Part shown: in pieces, positions 1-8,049 of the stretch
Layout: every line of letters begins with the position of its first letter
How positions within the stretch are numbered: position 1 is the first letter of the stretch
Assembly: GCA_947456005.1 (NCBI GenBank)
Contig: CANGRP010000121.1
Span: 1 to 8,049 of the forward strand
Origin: Caulobacteraceae bacterium
Lineage (GTDB): Bacteria > Pseudomonadota > Alphaproteobacteria > Caulobacterales > Caulobacteraceae
Length of the DNA: 8,049 nucleotides
Direction of reading: 5' to 3'
Translations under genes and position numbers: made by a program
The notes under the pieces: generated by a model
The model's database searches: none
Seen by the model: only the letters and a program-made list of their open reading frames with translations
Told to the model about the DNA's origin: nothing

Positions 1-782
1 GTGCGGATGGCGTCAGCCCGCTGGGCGGGTGTGATGGCGCCGGCGCGGACCATCTCGTTCAGCACCACGGTCGCGCGTCGGGCGGCGCGGTCGGCAGACG
101 AGACCGGGCTGTAGCGCGACGGACCCTTCATCATGCCGGCCAGGAGCGCGCTCTCGCCAATGGTGAGCTGGTCAGCCGGCTTGCCGAAATAGCGCTGGGA
201 GGCGGCCTCGATGCCATAGGCGCCTGCGCCGAAATAGACCCGGTTCAGGTAGAGGGCGAGGATCTCCTTCTTGGTGAACTTCGTCTCCAGCCAGACGGCG
301 AGCACCAGTTCCTGGGCCTTCCGGCGGTAGGTCTGGTCCATGGTCAGGAAGAGGTTGCGGGCCAGCTGCTGGGTGATGGTCGACCCGCCTCTCAGGGGTC
401 CGCCCTCATGGGTCAGGTTGTAGATCTGGCTGCGGACGATTCCCCAGGGGTTGAAGCCGAAGTGCCAGTAGAACCACCGGTCCTCGATCGCCACGAAGGC
501 GGCCGGCACATAGGCCGGCAGCCTGTCGAGGTCGACCGGCGGCGCATACTGGCTGCCGCGGACGGAGACCAGGGCGCCGGATCGGTCCAGGTAGGAGATG
601 GAGGGCTGCCGGCGGACCGCGTTCAGGTTCGAGGTGTCCGGCAGGTCTGCGGCGAAGACGGCCAGGAAGGCCAGGGCGAAGATCAGGCCCCAGACGCAGA
701 GGACCGCACCCCAGTAGACAAGTCCCTGCAGGATGGACCGACGCCGCCGGTGAGGCGGGTCTCGGGTGTCGGATCTGGCCAT
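1..782 (-). CDS. Penicillin-binding protein 1A-type, N-terminal part (membrane anchor plus GT51 transglycosylase); partial at left edge
   Basis: Reading leftward from an ATG at 782-780, the frame stays open for 260 codons to the window edge, so the C-terminal part is missing. A basic N-terminus (residues 1-16, HRRRR) is followed by one hydrophobic segment at about 20-44, which suggests a cytoplasm-in, periplasm-out anchor. The GT51 peptidoglycan glycosyltransferase motifs follow in order: EDRWFYWHFG at 100-109 with presumed catalytic Glu100; RGGSTITQQLARN at 131-143; RKAQE at 154-158, with Glu158 in the place of the second catalytic Glu; and ILALYLNRVYFGAGAYG at 174-190. Family knowledge: this domain polymerises lipid II into glycan strands. 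A transpeptidase domain normally follows in PBP1A/1B/1C, but it cannot be seen here, so a monofunctional enzyme is not excluded, although the downstream residues (about 200-260) look like the GT-to-TP linker of class A PBPs. A GAGG at 789-786 on the minus strand sits only 3 bases before the ATG; GGAGA at 796-792 is better spaced. Confidence 0.93.
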   Translation of the reverse strand, partial: MARSDTRDPPHRRRRSILQGLVYWGAVLCVWGLIFALAFLAVFAADLPDTSNLNAVRRQPSISYLDRSGALVSVRGSQYAPPVDLDRLPAYVPAAFVAIEDRWFYWHFGFNPWGIVRSQIYNLTHEGGPLRGGSTITQQLARNLFLTMDQTYRRKAQELVLAVWLETKFTKKEILALYLNRVYFGAGAYGIEAASQRYFGKPADQLTIGESALLAGMMKGPSRYSPVSSADRAARRATVVLNEMVRAGAITPAQRADAIR

Positions 783-785
783 GGA

Positions 786-831
786 CCTCGGTCTCCGAAC
801 GGGGCTGGGCCCCGCGCCGAACGGGCCGAGG
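786..831 (-). promoter_or_regulatory. Nested inverted repeat over the ribosome binding site of the PBP gene; holds a 9-bp direct repeat
   Basis: In the leader of the minus-strand PBP gene, CCTCGG (831-826) can pair with CCGAGG (791-786), enclosing a second perfect stem, CGGGGC/GCCCCG (814-809 with 805-800, loop of 3). The 3' outer arm contains the GAGG next to the ATG, so a folded leader would cover the ribosome binding site. The plus strand also carries CCGAACGGG twice, at 795-803 and 817-825, with 22 bases between starts, which is about two helical turns. The repeats and stems are seen directly. A regulatory role, either RNA folding or protein binding, is inference, and short GC stems are easy to get by chance in this genome. 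The rest of the 783-922 spacer shows no promoter I can defend. Confidence 0.35.
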
Positions 832-912
832 CATACACCGGCCCGCCGACTCGCGCGACAGGATTGCGCCCTCCGGGGAAAGGCTCTTCCCATCCCGGTC
901 CACCCGCGGCAT

Positions 913-916
913 GAGG
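913..916 (+). promoter_or_regulatory. Ribosome binding site deciding the start of the small hotdog-like gene
   Basis: GAGG lies 6 bases before the ATG at 923. An in-frame ATG at 911 overlaps this GAGG and has no purine-rich site of its own, so the start at 923 is preferred; it shortens the protein from 99 to 95 residues. Confidence 0.5.
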
Positions 917-922
917 CCCGGC

Positions 923-1210
923 ATGACTGACCTGCGCCCTGACCCCTCGCCCGTCCCCGATGATCCCGCCGGCGTCGCCGCCCTGATTCAGGCGCGCCTG
1001 TCAGAAGTCGCAGGCCAGGCTGTCCGGCCCGTCTCCCTGTCCCTCGACTTCGGCCCGGCCTGCGGCGAAGTCCGGACCGGCGTCCTGGAGTCCTGGGTCG
1101 ACCGTCGAACCCGTAGCCTGGCCTTTGTCCGCGCCCGCCTCGAGGCTCCGGACGGCCGGATGATCGCCGCGGGCTCCGCCGTCTTCACCCGTCTGGCGGC
1201 GGAAGGCTGA
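923..1210 (+). CDS. Small hotdog-thioesterase-like protein (PaaI-type C-terminal part only)
   Basis: The gene encodes 95 residues, ending at TGA 1208-1210. The second half reads like the central strands of a PaaI/acyl-CoA thioesterase hotdog domain: a PVSLSLDFGPAC strand, a GEVRTGVLESWVDRRTRSL stretch, then LAFVRARLEAPDGRMIAAGSAVFTRL, which matches the common family ending (self-complementing strand, short turn with DGR, strand ending in a small-residue motif). Typical family members are about 130-150 residues and carry an N-terminal helix with the active-site region (HGG-like motif and acidic residue); none of that is present here. The protein may therefore be a non-catalytic half-fold or a lineage-specific small relative. 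It stands alone between a divergent PBP gene and the atp operon, 213 bases upstream of atpH. The family link is by eye and moderate; that it is a real gene is likely from its codon composition and the ribosome binding site. Confidence 0.7.
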   Translation: MTDLRPDPSPVPDDPAGVAALIQARLSEVAGQAVRPVSLSLDFGPACGEVRTGVLESWVDRRTRSLAFVRARLEAPDGRMIAAGSAVFTRLAAEG

Positions 1211-1331
1211 GGACCGGAAAGGACAGGCTCCCGGGTCGTCGGCGATTCCGCCGCGCGCCGTTGGTTGCGGCGCCGAAGGCTGCGTGATATCAGACGCGCG
1301 GCTTCGGGTCGGGGGTTCTGAAAAGGGCTGT

Positions 1332-1397
1332 CGGCGTCTGTGCTTTTCCAAGCGCTTTCAAGCCTTTAGCCGTCGGAAAACCCTTCCGGCGTCTGTG
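1332..1397 (+). repeat. 11-bp direct repeat pair in the atp leader
   Basis: CGGCGTCTGTG occurs at 1332-1342 and again at 1387-1397, with 55 bases between starts, in the last 92 bases before atpH. The match is exact. Whether it binds a regulator or is chance cannot be told from one genome. Confidence 0.5.
1371..1391 (+). promoter_or_regulatory. Hairpin in the atp operon leader
   Basis: CGTCGGAA (1371-1378) can pair with TTCCGGCG (1384-1391) across a 5-base loop, giving an 8-pair stem with one G-U pair in RNA. It ends 32 bases before the atpH start and overlaps the beginning of the second CGGCGTCTGTG copy. There is no T run after it, so an intrinsic terminator is unlikely; a leader RNA structure or a protein site is possible. 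Confidence 0.35.
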
Positions 1398-1423
1398 ACA
1401 CACGCATCGGGCGGGCGGAGCAA

Positions 1424-1978
1424 GTGGCGGACGATTCCAGGACTTCAGATGTGGGCGATCGTTACGCCCGGGCCCTTTTCGATCTCGCGAACGAAACCGG
1501 GACCCTTCTGGCCGTCGCCGCGGACATTGCGGCCCTGCGCCGGATGCGCGCAGACTCGTCCGACCTGAGGACTCTCCTGGCGTCTCCCGCCTTCACCGCC
1601 GGCGACAAGGCCTCGGCCCTCGTCGCCCTGGCCGGCAAGGCGAAGTTCTCCGAGACGACCCGTAAGTTCCTTGGCTTGCTGGCGACCAACGGCCGGGCTT
1701 CGGTTCTTCCGGAAGTGCTGGCCGCCTTCGAGGCCCTCGACGCCGCCGCGCGGGGCGCGGTGTCCGCTGTGGTCACCACCGCCGCCCCGATGAGCGCCGC
1801 CCAGTCCAAGAGCGTCGCCGAGGCCCTCCGGACCGCCCTGGGCAAGGCCCCTGAAATCGAGACCCGAGTGGATCCCGCCCTGCTTGGCGGCATCCGCGTC
1901 CGGGTGGGTTCCAAACTCTTCGATGCTTCGCTCCGTTCGAAGCTCGATTCCCTCAAGTTCGCCCTGAAGAGAGCGTAA
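1424..1978 (+). CDS. atpH: F1 ATP synthase subunit delta (OSCP homologue)
   Basis: The 184-residue protein has the normal delta length. It is the peripheral part that ties the alpha3beta3 head to the b-subunit stator of the membrane-bound Fo. Seen: an N-terminal helical start with DRYARALFDLA at 12-22, the usual opening of delta/OSCP, and the C-terminal signature VDPALLGGIRVRVG at 149-162, followed by LFDASLRSKLDSLK at 165-178. The start is a GTG at 1424 with GGAG at 1417-1420 only 3 bases before it; the resulting N-terminus (MADDS) agrees with my memory of Caulobacter delta subunits. A later GTG at 1451 would cut into the first helix and is less likely. It is the first gene of the operon, 3 bases ahead of atpA. 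Confidence 0.97.
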   Translation: MADDSRTSDVGDRYARALFDLANETGTLLAVAADIAALRRMRADSSDLRTLLASPAFTAGDKASALVALAGKAKFSETTRKFLGLLATNGRASVLPEVLAAFEALDAAARGAVSAVVTTAAPMSAAQSKSVAEALRTALGKAPEIETRVDPALLGGIRVRVGSKLFDASLRSKLDSLKFALKRA

Positions 1979-1981
1979 GCC

Positions 1982-3517
<1,536 letters not shown>

Positions 3518-3523
3518 AGAACC

Positions 3524-3540
3524 GGCGGAGTTTTCAGGAG
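3524..3540 (+). promoter_or_regulatory. Doubled ribosome binding site before atpG
   Basis: AGGAG at 3536-3540 touches the atpG ATG at 3541 with no spacer, which is too close for normal use. GGCGGAG at 3524-3530 is 10 bases away and is probably the working site. The start itself is secure, because the encoded MASLKEMRNRI is the standard gamma N-terminus. Confidence 0.45.
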
Positions 3541-4410
3541 ATGGCCAGCCTCAAGGAGATGCGCAATCGGATCAAGAGCGTGGAGTCCACGCAGAAGATC
3601 ACGAAAGCGCTGCAAATGGTCGCCGCCGCCAAGCTGCGACGCGCCCAGCAGGCTGCCCAGAGCGCTCGCCCCTATGCTGAACGCATGGCTTCGGTGATCG
3701 CCAATCTGGCGGCGGGCGTTTCCGGCGACGGGGCGCCCAAGCTCCTGGTCGGCACGGGCCAGGACGTGAAGCAACTGATCATCGTGGCCACCGCTGACCG
3801 CGGTCTGGCGGGGGGGTTCAATTCCTCCATCGTCCGCATGGCCCGGGAGCGGATCTCCACCCTCATCGCCGAGGGCAAGGATGTGAAGATCATCACCCTG
3901 GGCAAGAAGGCGCGGGATCAGCTGAAGCGCCCCTATGGCGATCGGTTCGTGGAAAGCTTCGAGGTGGGCGCGAGCCCCTCCCTGGCTGTCGCTGAATCCG
4001 TCGGACGGAAGGTCGCCGCCATGTTTGAGGCGGGCGAGGTTGACGTGGTCTCCCTGGCCTATTCGAAGTTCAAGTCTGTGGTCACCCAGACCCCGACCTT
4101 CCAGCAGATGATACCTGCCCAGGTCAGCGGATCCGGCGTCGTCGACCTTCAGGGCGCCAGCTACGAATACGAGCCGGACGCAGAGGCCATTCTTGAAACC
4201 CTTCTGCCCCGTAATCTCAATGTCCAGGTCCTGTCGGCCATGCTGGAGAATCAGGCGGGCTTCTTCGCCGCCCAGATGTCCGCCATGGACAATGCGACCC
4301 GTGCCGCCGGCGACATGATCGCCGACCTCACCCTGCTGAAGAACCGTACCCGCCAGGCGCAGATCACGAAGGAGCTGATTGAGATCATCTCCGGCGCCGA
4401 GGCGCTCTAA
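3541..4410 (+). CDS. atpG: F1 ATP synthase subunit gamma
   Basis: The 289-residue protein is the rotor shaft of F1: its N- and C-terminal helices form the coiled coil that turns inside alpha3beta3 and couples rotation to ATP formation. Seen: the N-terminal helix MASLKEMRNRIKSVESTQKI with TKALQMVAAAKLRRAQ following (1-36); the conserved DRGLAGGFN at 86-94 of the central Rossmann-like domain; and the C-terminal family signature ending in ITKELIEIISGAEAL (275-289), preceded by the MDNATRAAGDMI helix at about 249-260. The length is normal. The gene starts 23 bases after the atpA stop and ends 18 bases before atpD. Confidence 0.99.
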   Translation: MASLKEMRNRIKSVESTQKITKALQMVAAAKLRRAQQAAQSARPYAERMASVIANLAAGVSGDGAPKLLVGTGQDVKQLIIVATADRGLAGGFNSSIVRMARERISTLIAEGKDVKIITLGKKARDQLKRPYGDRFVESFEVGASPSLAVAESVGRKVAAMFEAGEVDVVSLAYSKFKSVVTQTPTFQQMIPAQVSGSGVVDLQGASYEYEPDAEAILETLLPRNLNVQVLSAMLENQAGFFAAQMSAMDNATRAAGDMIADLTLLKNRTRQAQITKELIEIISGAEAL

Positions 4411-4428
4411 CCTAGAGAGTCCGAAACC

Positions 4429-5985
<1,557 letters not shown>

Positions 5986-5990
5986 TCCAG

Positions 5991-6251
5991 ATGGCCGGCA
6001 AGCTGCAATTCTCCCTGGTCTCACCGGAGCGGGAACTCTTCTCCGGTGAGGTCGACCAGGTGGACGCGCCGGGCTCCGAAGGCGACTTCGGCGTCCTGCC
6101 CGGCCACGCGCCCTTCATGACCGCCCTGCGCGAAGGCCAGCTCCGCTTGTACCGGAACGGCCAGGTCACAACCTTCGAGGTCCGGGGCGGTTTCGCCGAC
6201 GTGACCCCGGCGGGCCTCACCGTGCTGGCGGAGTCCGCCGTCGAGGTCTAG
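5991..6251 (+). CDS. atpC: F1 ATP synthase subunit epsilon, short form lacking the C-terminal helical domain
   Basis: The 86-residue protein runs from ATG 5991 to TAG 6249-6251, starting 5 bases after the atpD stop. Seen: the start KLQFSLVSPERELFSGEVDQVDAPG and the family core EGDFGVLPGHAPFMTALREG (30-49), then RNGQVTTFEVRGGFADVTPAGLTVLAESAVEV to the end. This is the complete N-terminal beta sandwich that binds gamma and the c-ring. Epsilon of E. coli or Bacillus is about 130-140 residues because of a C-terminal helical hairpin that inhibits ATP hydrolysis; here the protein stops right after the sandwich. The TAG is followed by non-coding sequence with no in-frame continuation that looks like a helix pair, so this seems a genuine short form, as I recall for Caulobacter. 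No clear ribosome binding site; GGCGGAAG at the end of atpD (5973-5980) may serve, with coupling to atpD. Confidence 0.95.
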   Translation: MAGKLQFSLVSPERELFSGEVDQVDAPGSEGDFGVLPGHAPFMTALREGQLRLYRNGQVTTFEVRGGFADVTPAGLTVLAESAVEV

Positions 6252-6335
6252 CCAAGCGTCACGATCCGGACAAAATGGTTCTCCACCCTTGGGCTCAGGT
6301 TCTGGGGGAAAGACAACAGGATACGAGGAAACAGA
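6252..6335 (+). other. Spacer between atpC and the exported-protein gene
   Basis: These 84 bases carry no convincing intrinsic terminator: there is no strong stem followed by a T run. GGTTCT appears twice (6278-6283 and 6299-6304). I see no promoter that I can defend. GAGGAA at 6325-6330 is the ribosome binding site of the next gene. Read-through from the atp operon into the downstream gene is therefore possible. Confidence 0.4.
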
Positions 6336-6974
6336 ATGCGCAGCGCCGTCATCACCCTCGTCGCCGCTTCGGCGATCGCCCTCCCGGCCATGGCCCAGGA
6401 TGTTCCGGCCCCGCCCCCACCGCCTGCACCTCCGGCTGAGGCTGCAGCCCCGGCGCCCCCGGCGCCCCCGCCTCCGCCCCCTGTGGTGGAGACCCTGCCT
6501 ACCGATGGCGAGATCGGCCAGATCCTCAATGTGATCCGCTCCGTCTGCGTGCCCTTGGTGCGTGGCGGGGAGCTTGCCAAGCTGGCCACCCCGGCGGCCG
6601 GCTTCAAGCGTAACCGGAAGGAGGGTGGCTTCACCCAGACCCTGGTGGCCAAGCCCTATACCCTGACGGTTTATGATCCCGGCTCGAACAAGCAGGTTTG
6701 CCGCATCGGCCTGAACTACACCAGTGGCGGCGAGCGGCCGGTCCTCCTGGGCCTCGACAAGTTCGCCTTCCTGAACCAGCCCCGGTTGCTGCTCCAGCGT
6801 GAGAACAACTACATCCCGCCGACCGACTTCATGCGGGTGACGAGCTCCTGGGAGTACTACACGGACAAGGAGTCCATCGGCCTGGTCTTTGTCCAGCTCA
6901 AGAAGCCGGACGGGACCGAGGTCAACGCCAAGTGGGGCATGGGCGAGATCCTGTACTCCGAGCGCCAGTTCTAG
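6336..6974 (+). CDS. Exported protein of unknown function with proline-rich linker
   Basis: The 212-residue protein begins at ATG 6336, 5 bases after GAGGAA. Residues 1-20 form a Sec signal peptide: short basic start (MR), hydrophobic core, and ALPAMA before a likely cut at Ala20/Gln21. No lipobox cysteine is present, so it is not a lipoprotein. Residues 22-55 are almost pure Pro and Ala with runs of five and six prolines, likely a stiff linker. A globular part follows from about 56 to 212, starting with a helix (EIGQILNVIRSVCVPLVRGGEL) and continuing with strand-like segments; its only two cysteines, Cys71 and Cys122, could form a disulfide in the periplasm. I do not recognise the family; it resembles the small secreted conserved hypotheticals of Caulobacteraceae. 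It lies 84 bases after atpC on the same strand, and its stop overlaps the convergent hydrolase stop. Confidence 0.88.
   Translation: MRSAVITLVAASAIALPAMAQDVPAPPPPPAPPAEAAAPAPPAPPPPPPVVETLPTDGEIGQILNVIRSVCVPLVRGGELAKLATPAAGFKRNRKEGGFTQTLVAKPYTLTVYDPGSNKQVCRIGLNYTSGGERPVLLGLDKFAFLNQPRLLLQRENNYIPPTDFMRVTSSWEYYTDKESIGLVFVQLKKPDGTEVNAKWGMGEILYSERQF
6971..6974. other. CTAG shared by two convergent stop codons
   Basis: The palindrome CTAG gives TAG on the plus strand at 6972-6974 (exported protein) and TAG on the minus strand at 6973-6971 (alpha/beta hydrolase). The two genes therefore overlap tail to tail by four bases, and any terminator for either must lie inside the other gene. Confidence 0.95.
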
Positions 6975-7756
6975 GCGGCGGCCGGACCGTTTCGGGCGGC
7001 CAGCCAGTCCAGGATCGCCCCGGCCACGCCTTCCCATCCCGGTTCGCCGGGCAGCCAGTGGCTCATCCCCGCCATCTCGCGGTAATCCCCGCCAAGGCGT
7101 TCAGCCACCTGCCGGACAGTCGCCGGCGGGTGCACGCGGTCGCGGGACCCCGCCAGAACCAGGGACCCCACGTCCAGGCGACCGGAGGGCGGCAGTGTCG
7201 TCATCAGCGGATCAAGCCACCAGGTCAGGGTCTCGAGGATGGCCCGTGCGCTCTCTGGCCGGGTCCGCCGGGCCGTCGCCTCACGCGCCGCAGGCGCCAG
7301 GCGATCCAGGCTGAAGGCCTTCAGGAGCCGCAGGTCCGGGTCTACGGGCGAGAAGGGGGTGGGCGCCAGAAGGGGCAGGGCGGCGGCGGTGACCGCCTCC
7401 TCCATGCTGGATCCAAAGACGCCCCAGGGCGCGGAAGGCGCCAGGAGCACCAGGGCGGAGACGGGAGCGCGCCGGGCCGCCATCTGGGCCACAAGGCCGC
7501 CCATGGAATGCCCCAGGAGAATGGGGGCCGATCCTTCCGCCTCTGCGACTCTGCGGCAAAGGCCGGCCATGTCGGAGGCATAGTCGGCCATGGACAGGCC
7601 GCCCACCTCGCCCGGCCGGTCCCCGGCGCCGTGGCCGCGGAGGTCGGGCGCCAGGACCGGGTGGCCCGCCGCCTCGAAGGGTTGGCGGAAGGCGTCGAAC
7701 ACCCAGCCACCGCAAAAGGCCCCGTGGACCATGATGATCGAAGGGGAACGGCTCAC
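6971..7756 (-). CDS. Alpha/beta-fold hydrolase, likely esterase or lipase-like
   Basis: The 261-residue protein has the complete single-domain alpha/beta hydrolase pattern: the oxyanion-hole motif HG at 11-12 in IIMVHGAFCGGW; the DLRGHGAGDRP loop at 38-48; the nucleophile elbow GHSMGG at 82-87 with Ser84; LAGSRDRVHPP at 201-211 with the presumed acid Asp206; and GMSHWLP at 230-236 with His233. A cap region lies between about 110 and 190. No signal peptide, so it is probably cytoplasmic. The substrate cannot be told from sequence. The start is GTG 7756-7754, overlapping the stop of the upstream Nudix gene in GTGA, with GGGGGA at 7767-7762 five bases before it; this indicates coupled translation. 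A start at Met9 would remove the first strand and is less likely. Confidence 0.92.
   Translation of the reverse strand: MSRSPSIIMVHGAFCGGWVFDAFRQPFEAAGHPVLAPDLRGHGAGDRPGEVGGLSMADYASDMAGLCRRVAEAEGSAPILLGHSMGGLVAQMAARRAPVSALVLLAPSAPWGVFGSSMEEAVTAAALPLLAPTPFSPVDPDLRLLKAFSLDRLAPAAREATARRTRPESARAILETLTWWLDPLMTTLPPSGRLDVGSLVLAGSRDRVHPPATVRQVAERLGGDYREMAGMSHWLPGEPGWEGVAGAILDWLAARNGPAAA
6980..7001 (+). terminator. Possible 3'-end stem-loop for the exported-protein transcript
   Basis: Six bases after the stop, GGCCG (6980-6984) pairs with CGGCC (6997-7001) and CCG (6987-6989) with CGG (6993-6995) around a TTT loop, with a small asymmetric internal loop. No T run follows, so this is at best a Rho-dependent or RNA-stabilising stem. 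It also encodes the last residues of the opposing hydrolase, where GC-rich codons make stems easy to form by chance. Confidence 0.3.
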
Positions 7757-8049
7757 GGCCGTCCCCCGGCCAGGCTGTCGGCGAGGGGTGCGAAGGCCTG
7801 GGCGACCGTCGCATAGACAGGCTTCTTGAACGGGACGATGAGCTCAGGCGCGTCCGCAAGGGGGCCCCAACGCCAGGCGTCGAACTCCATCGGATGATGC
7901 TGGTCGAGACGGATTTCGGCTTCGTCCCCCTCGAATCTCAAGGCGAACCAGACCTGCTTCTGGCCCTTCCATCCGCGCCGGTCCCTCTTCGCCGCGATCG
8001 GATAGTCGTAGGCCAGCCAGCCGGGCGTTCGCCCCAGGATCGAGACCGA
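7753..8049 (-). CDS. rppH: Nudix hydrolase, probably RNA pyrophosphohydrolase RppH; C-terminal part, cut by right edge
   Basis: The minus frame is open from the window edge to TGA at 7755-7753, giving the last 98 residues. Seen: WKGQKQVWFALRF (visible residues about 27-39), then the HHPMEFDAWRWGPL and ELIVPFKKPVYATVAQAF segments. These match the strongly conserved C-terminal half of RppH, in which the KGQ.Q.WF and PELIVPFK..VY stretches are diagnostic. Family knowledge: RppH removes pyrophosphate from the 5' triphosphate of mRNA, opening it to RNase E decay. The Nudix box with the metal-binding Glu residues lies upstream, outside the window, so activity cannot be judged. Another Nudix member such as a dinucleoside polyphosphate hydrolase (the older name of the same group) is the main alternative. 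It overlaps the hydrolase start by four bases and is likely co-transcribed with it. Confidence 0.85.
   Translation of the reverse strand, partial: SVSILGRTPGWLAYDYPIAAKRDRRGWKGQKQVWFALRFEGDEAEIRLDQHHPMEFDAWRWGPLADAPELIVPFKKPVYATVAQAFAPLADSLAGGRP

Larger units (their letters stand above)
1211..1423 (+). promoter_or_regulatory. Upstream region of the F1 ATP synthase operon
   Basis: This 213-base spacer should hold the atpHAGDC promoter and leader. Its left part is GC-rich; from about 1316 to 1386 it is clearly richer in A and T than its surroundings. It contains an 8-bp palindrome TGATATCA at 1285-1292, a weak promoter-like pair TTGGTT (1261-1266) and TGATAT (1285-1290) with an 18-base spacer, an 11-bp direct repeat and a hairpin (listed separately). 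A run of AAGCGCTTT (1350-1358) and AAGCCTTT (1360-1367) forms a near-repeat about one helical turn apart. The promoter call is weak: only three of six bases of the -35 fit TTGACA, and I could not choose it over other placements. Confidence 0.4.

Noticed and set aside
406..924. Overlapping open frames on both strands across the PBP gene start and its spacer
   Set aside because: Both are out of frame with the clear GT51 coding sequence on the minus strand, and their translations are Arg/Pro/Gly-rich without motifs.
848..1437. GANTC sites (848-852, 1244-1248, 1433-1437) as possible CcrM/GcrA cell-cycle control of the PBP and atp promoters
   Set aside because: CcrM control is well known in Caulobacterales, but GANTC also occurs inside coding regions here (for example near 1088, 1555 and 3581), so there is no visible enrichment in the spacers.
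6252..6335. Intrinsic terminator after atpC
   Set aside because: Only short, weak pairings were found and no T run follows any of them.
6932..7829. Several plus-strand and alternative minus-strand frames over the alpha/beta hydrolase
   Set aside because: They conflict with a gene that has a complete catalytic triad and family layout; their composition is typical of GC-rich shadows.

Overview
The window is a high-GC (roughly two thirds G+C by eye) chromosomal segment that looks like an alphaproteobacterium of the Caulobacterales, such as Caulobacter or Phenylobacterium. This rests on three things: the F1 part of ATP synthase in the order atpH-atpA-atpG-atpD-atpC without the Fo genes, the style of the subunits (a beta subunit with an Ala/Pro/Lys-rich N-terminal tail and a very short epsilon), and the neighbours. 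The genus is inferred from memory of the families, not from a search.

Layout. Positions 1-782 (minus) hold the N-terminal 260 residues of a bifunctional-type penicillin-binding protein: a membrane anchor followed by a GT51 glycosyltransferase domain. The gene continues past the left edge. After a 140-base divergent spacer comes a small plus-strand gene (923-1210) encoding a 95-residue protein that resembles only the C-terminal part of a PaaI-type hotdog thioesterase. A 213-base spacer with a direct repeat, a palindrome and a hairpin leads into the F1 operon at 1424-6251: atpH (delta), atpA (alpha), atpG (gamma), atpD (beta) and atpC (epsilon), with gaps of 3, 22, 18 and 5 bases. Together these make the soluble catalytic head and central stalk of the ATP synthase. 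Downstream on the same strand, 6336-6974 encodes an exported proline-rich protein of unknown function.

The right end is a convergent minus-strand pair: the C-terminal 98 residues of a Nudix hydrolase that looks like RNA pyrophosphohydrolase RppH (7753-8049, running off the edge), overlapping by four bases (GTGA) with an alpha/beta hydrolase (6971-7756). The hydrolase and the exported-protein gene meet tail to tail in a single CTAG that supplies both stop codons.

I see no mobile element, tRNA, rRNA, CRISPR array or phage signal. No stretch above 300 bases lacks a gene. Several very long antisense reading frames across the atp genes are composition artefacts. The region is mostly conserved housekeeping. 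The least explained parts are the beta-subunit tail, the domain-truncated epsilon, the half-hotdog protein, the unknown exported protein and the structured leaders of the atp operon and the penicillin-binding protein gene. I found no convincing new multi-gene system.
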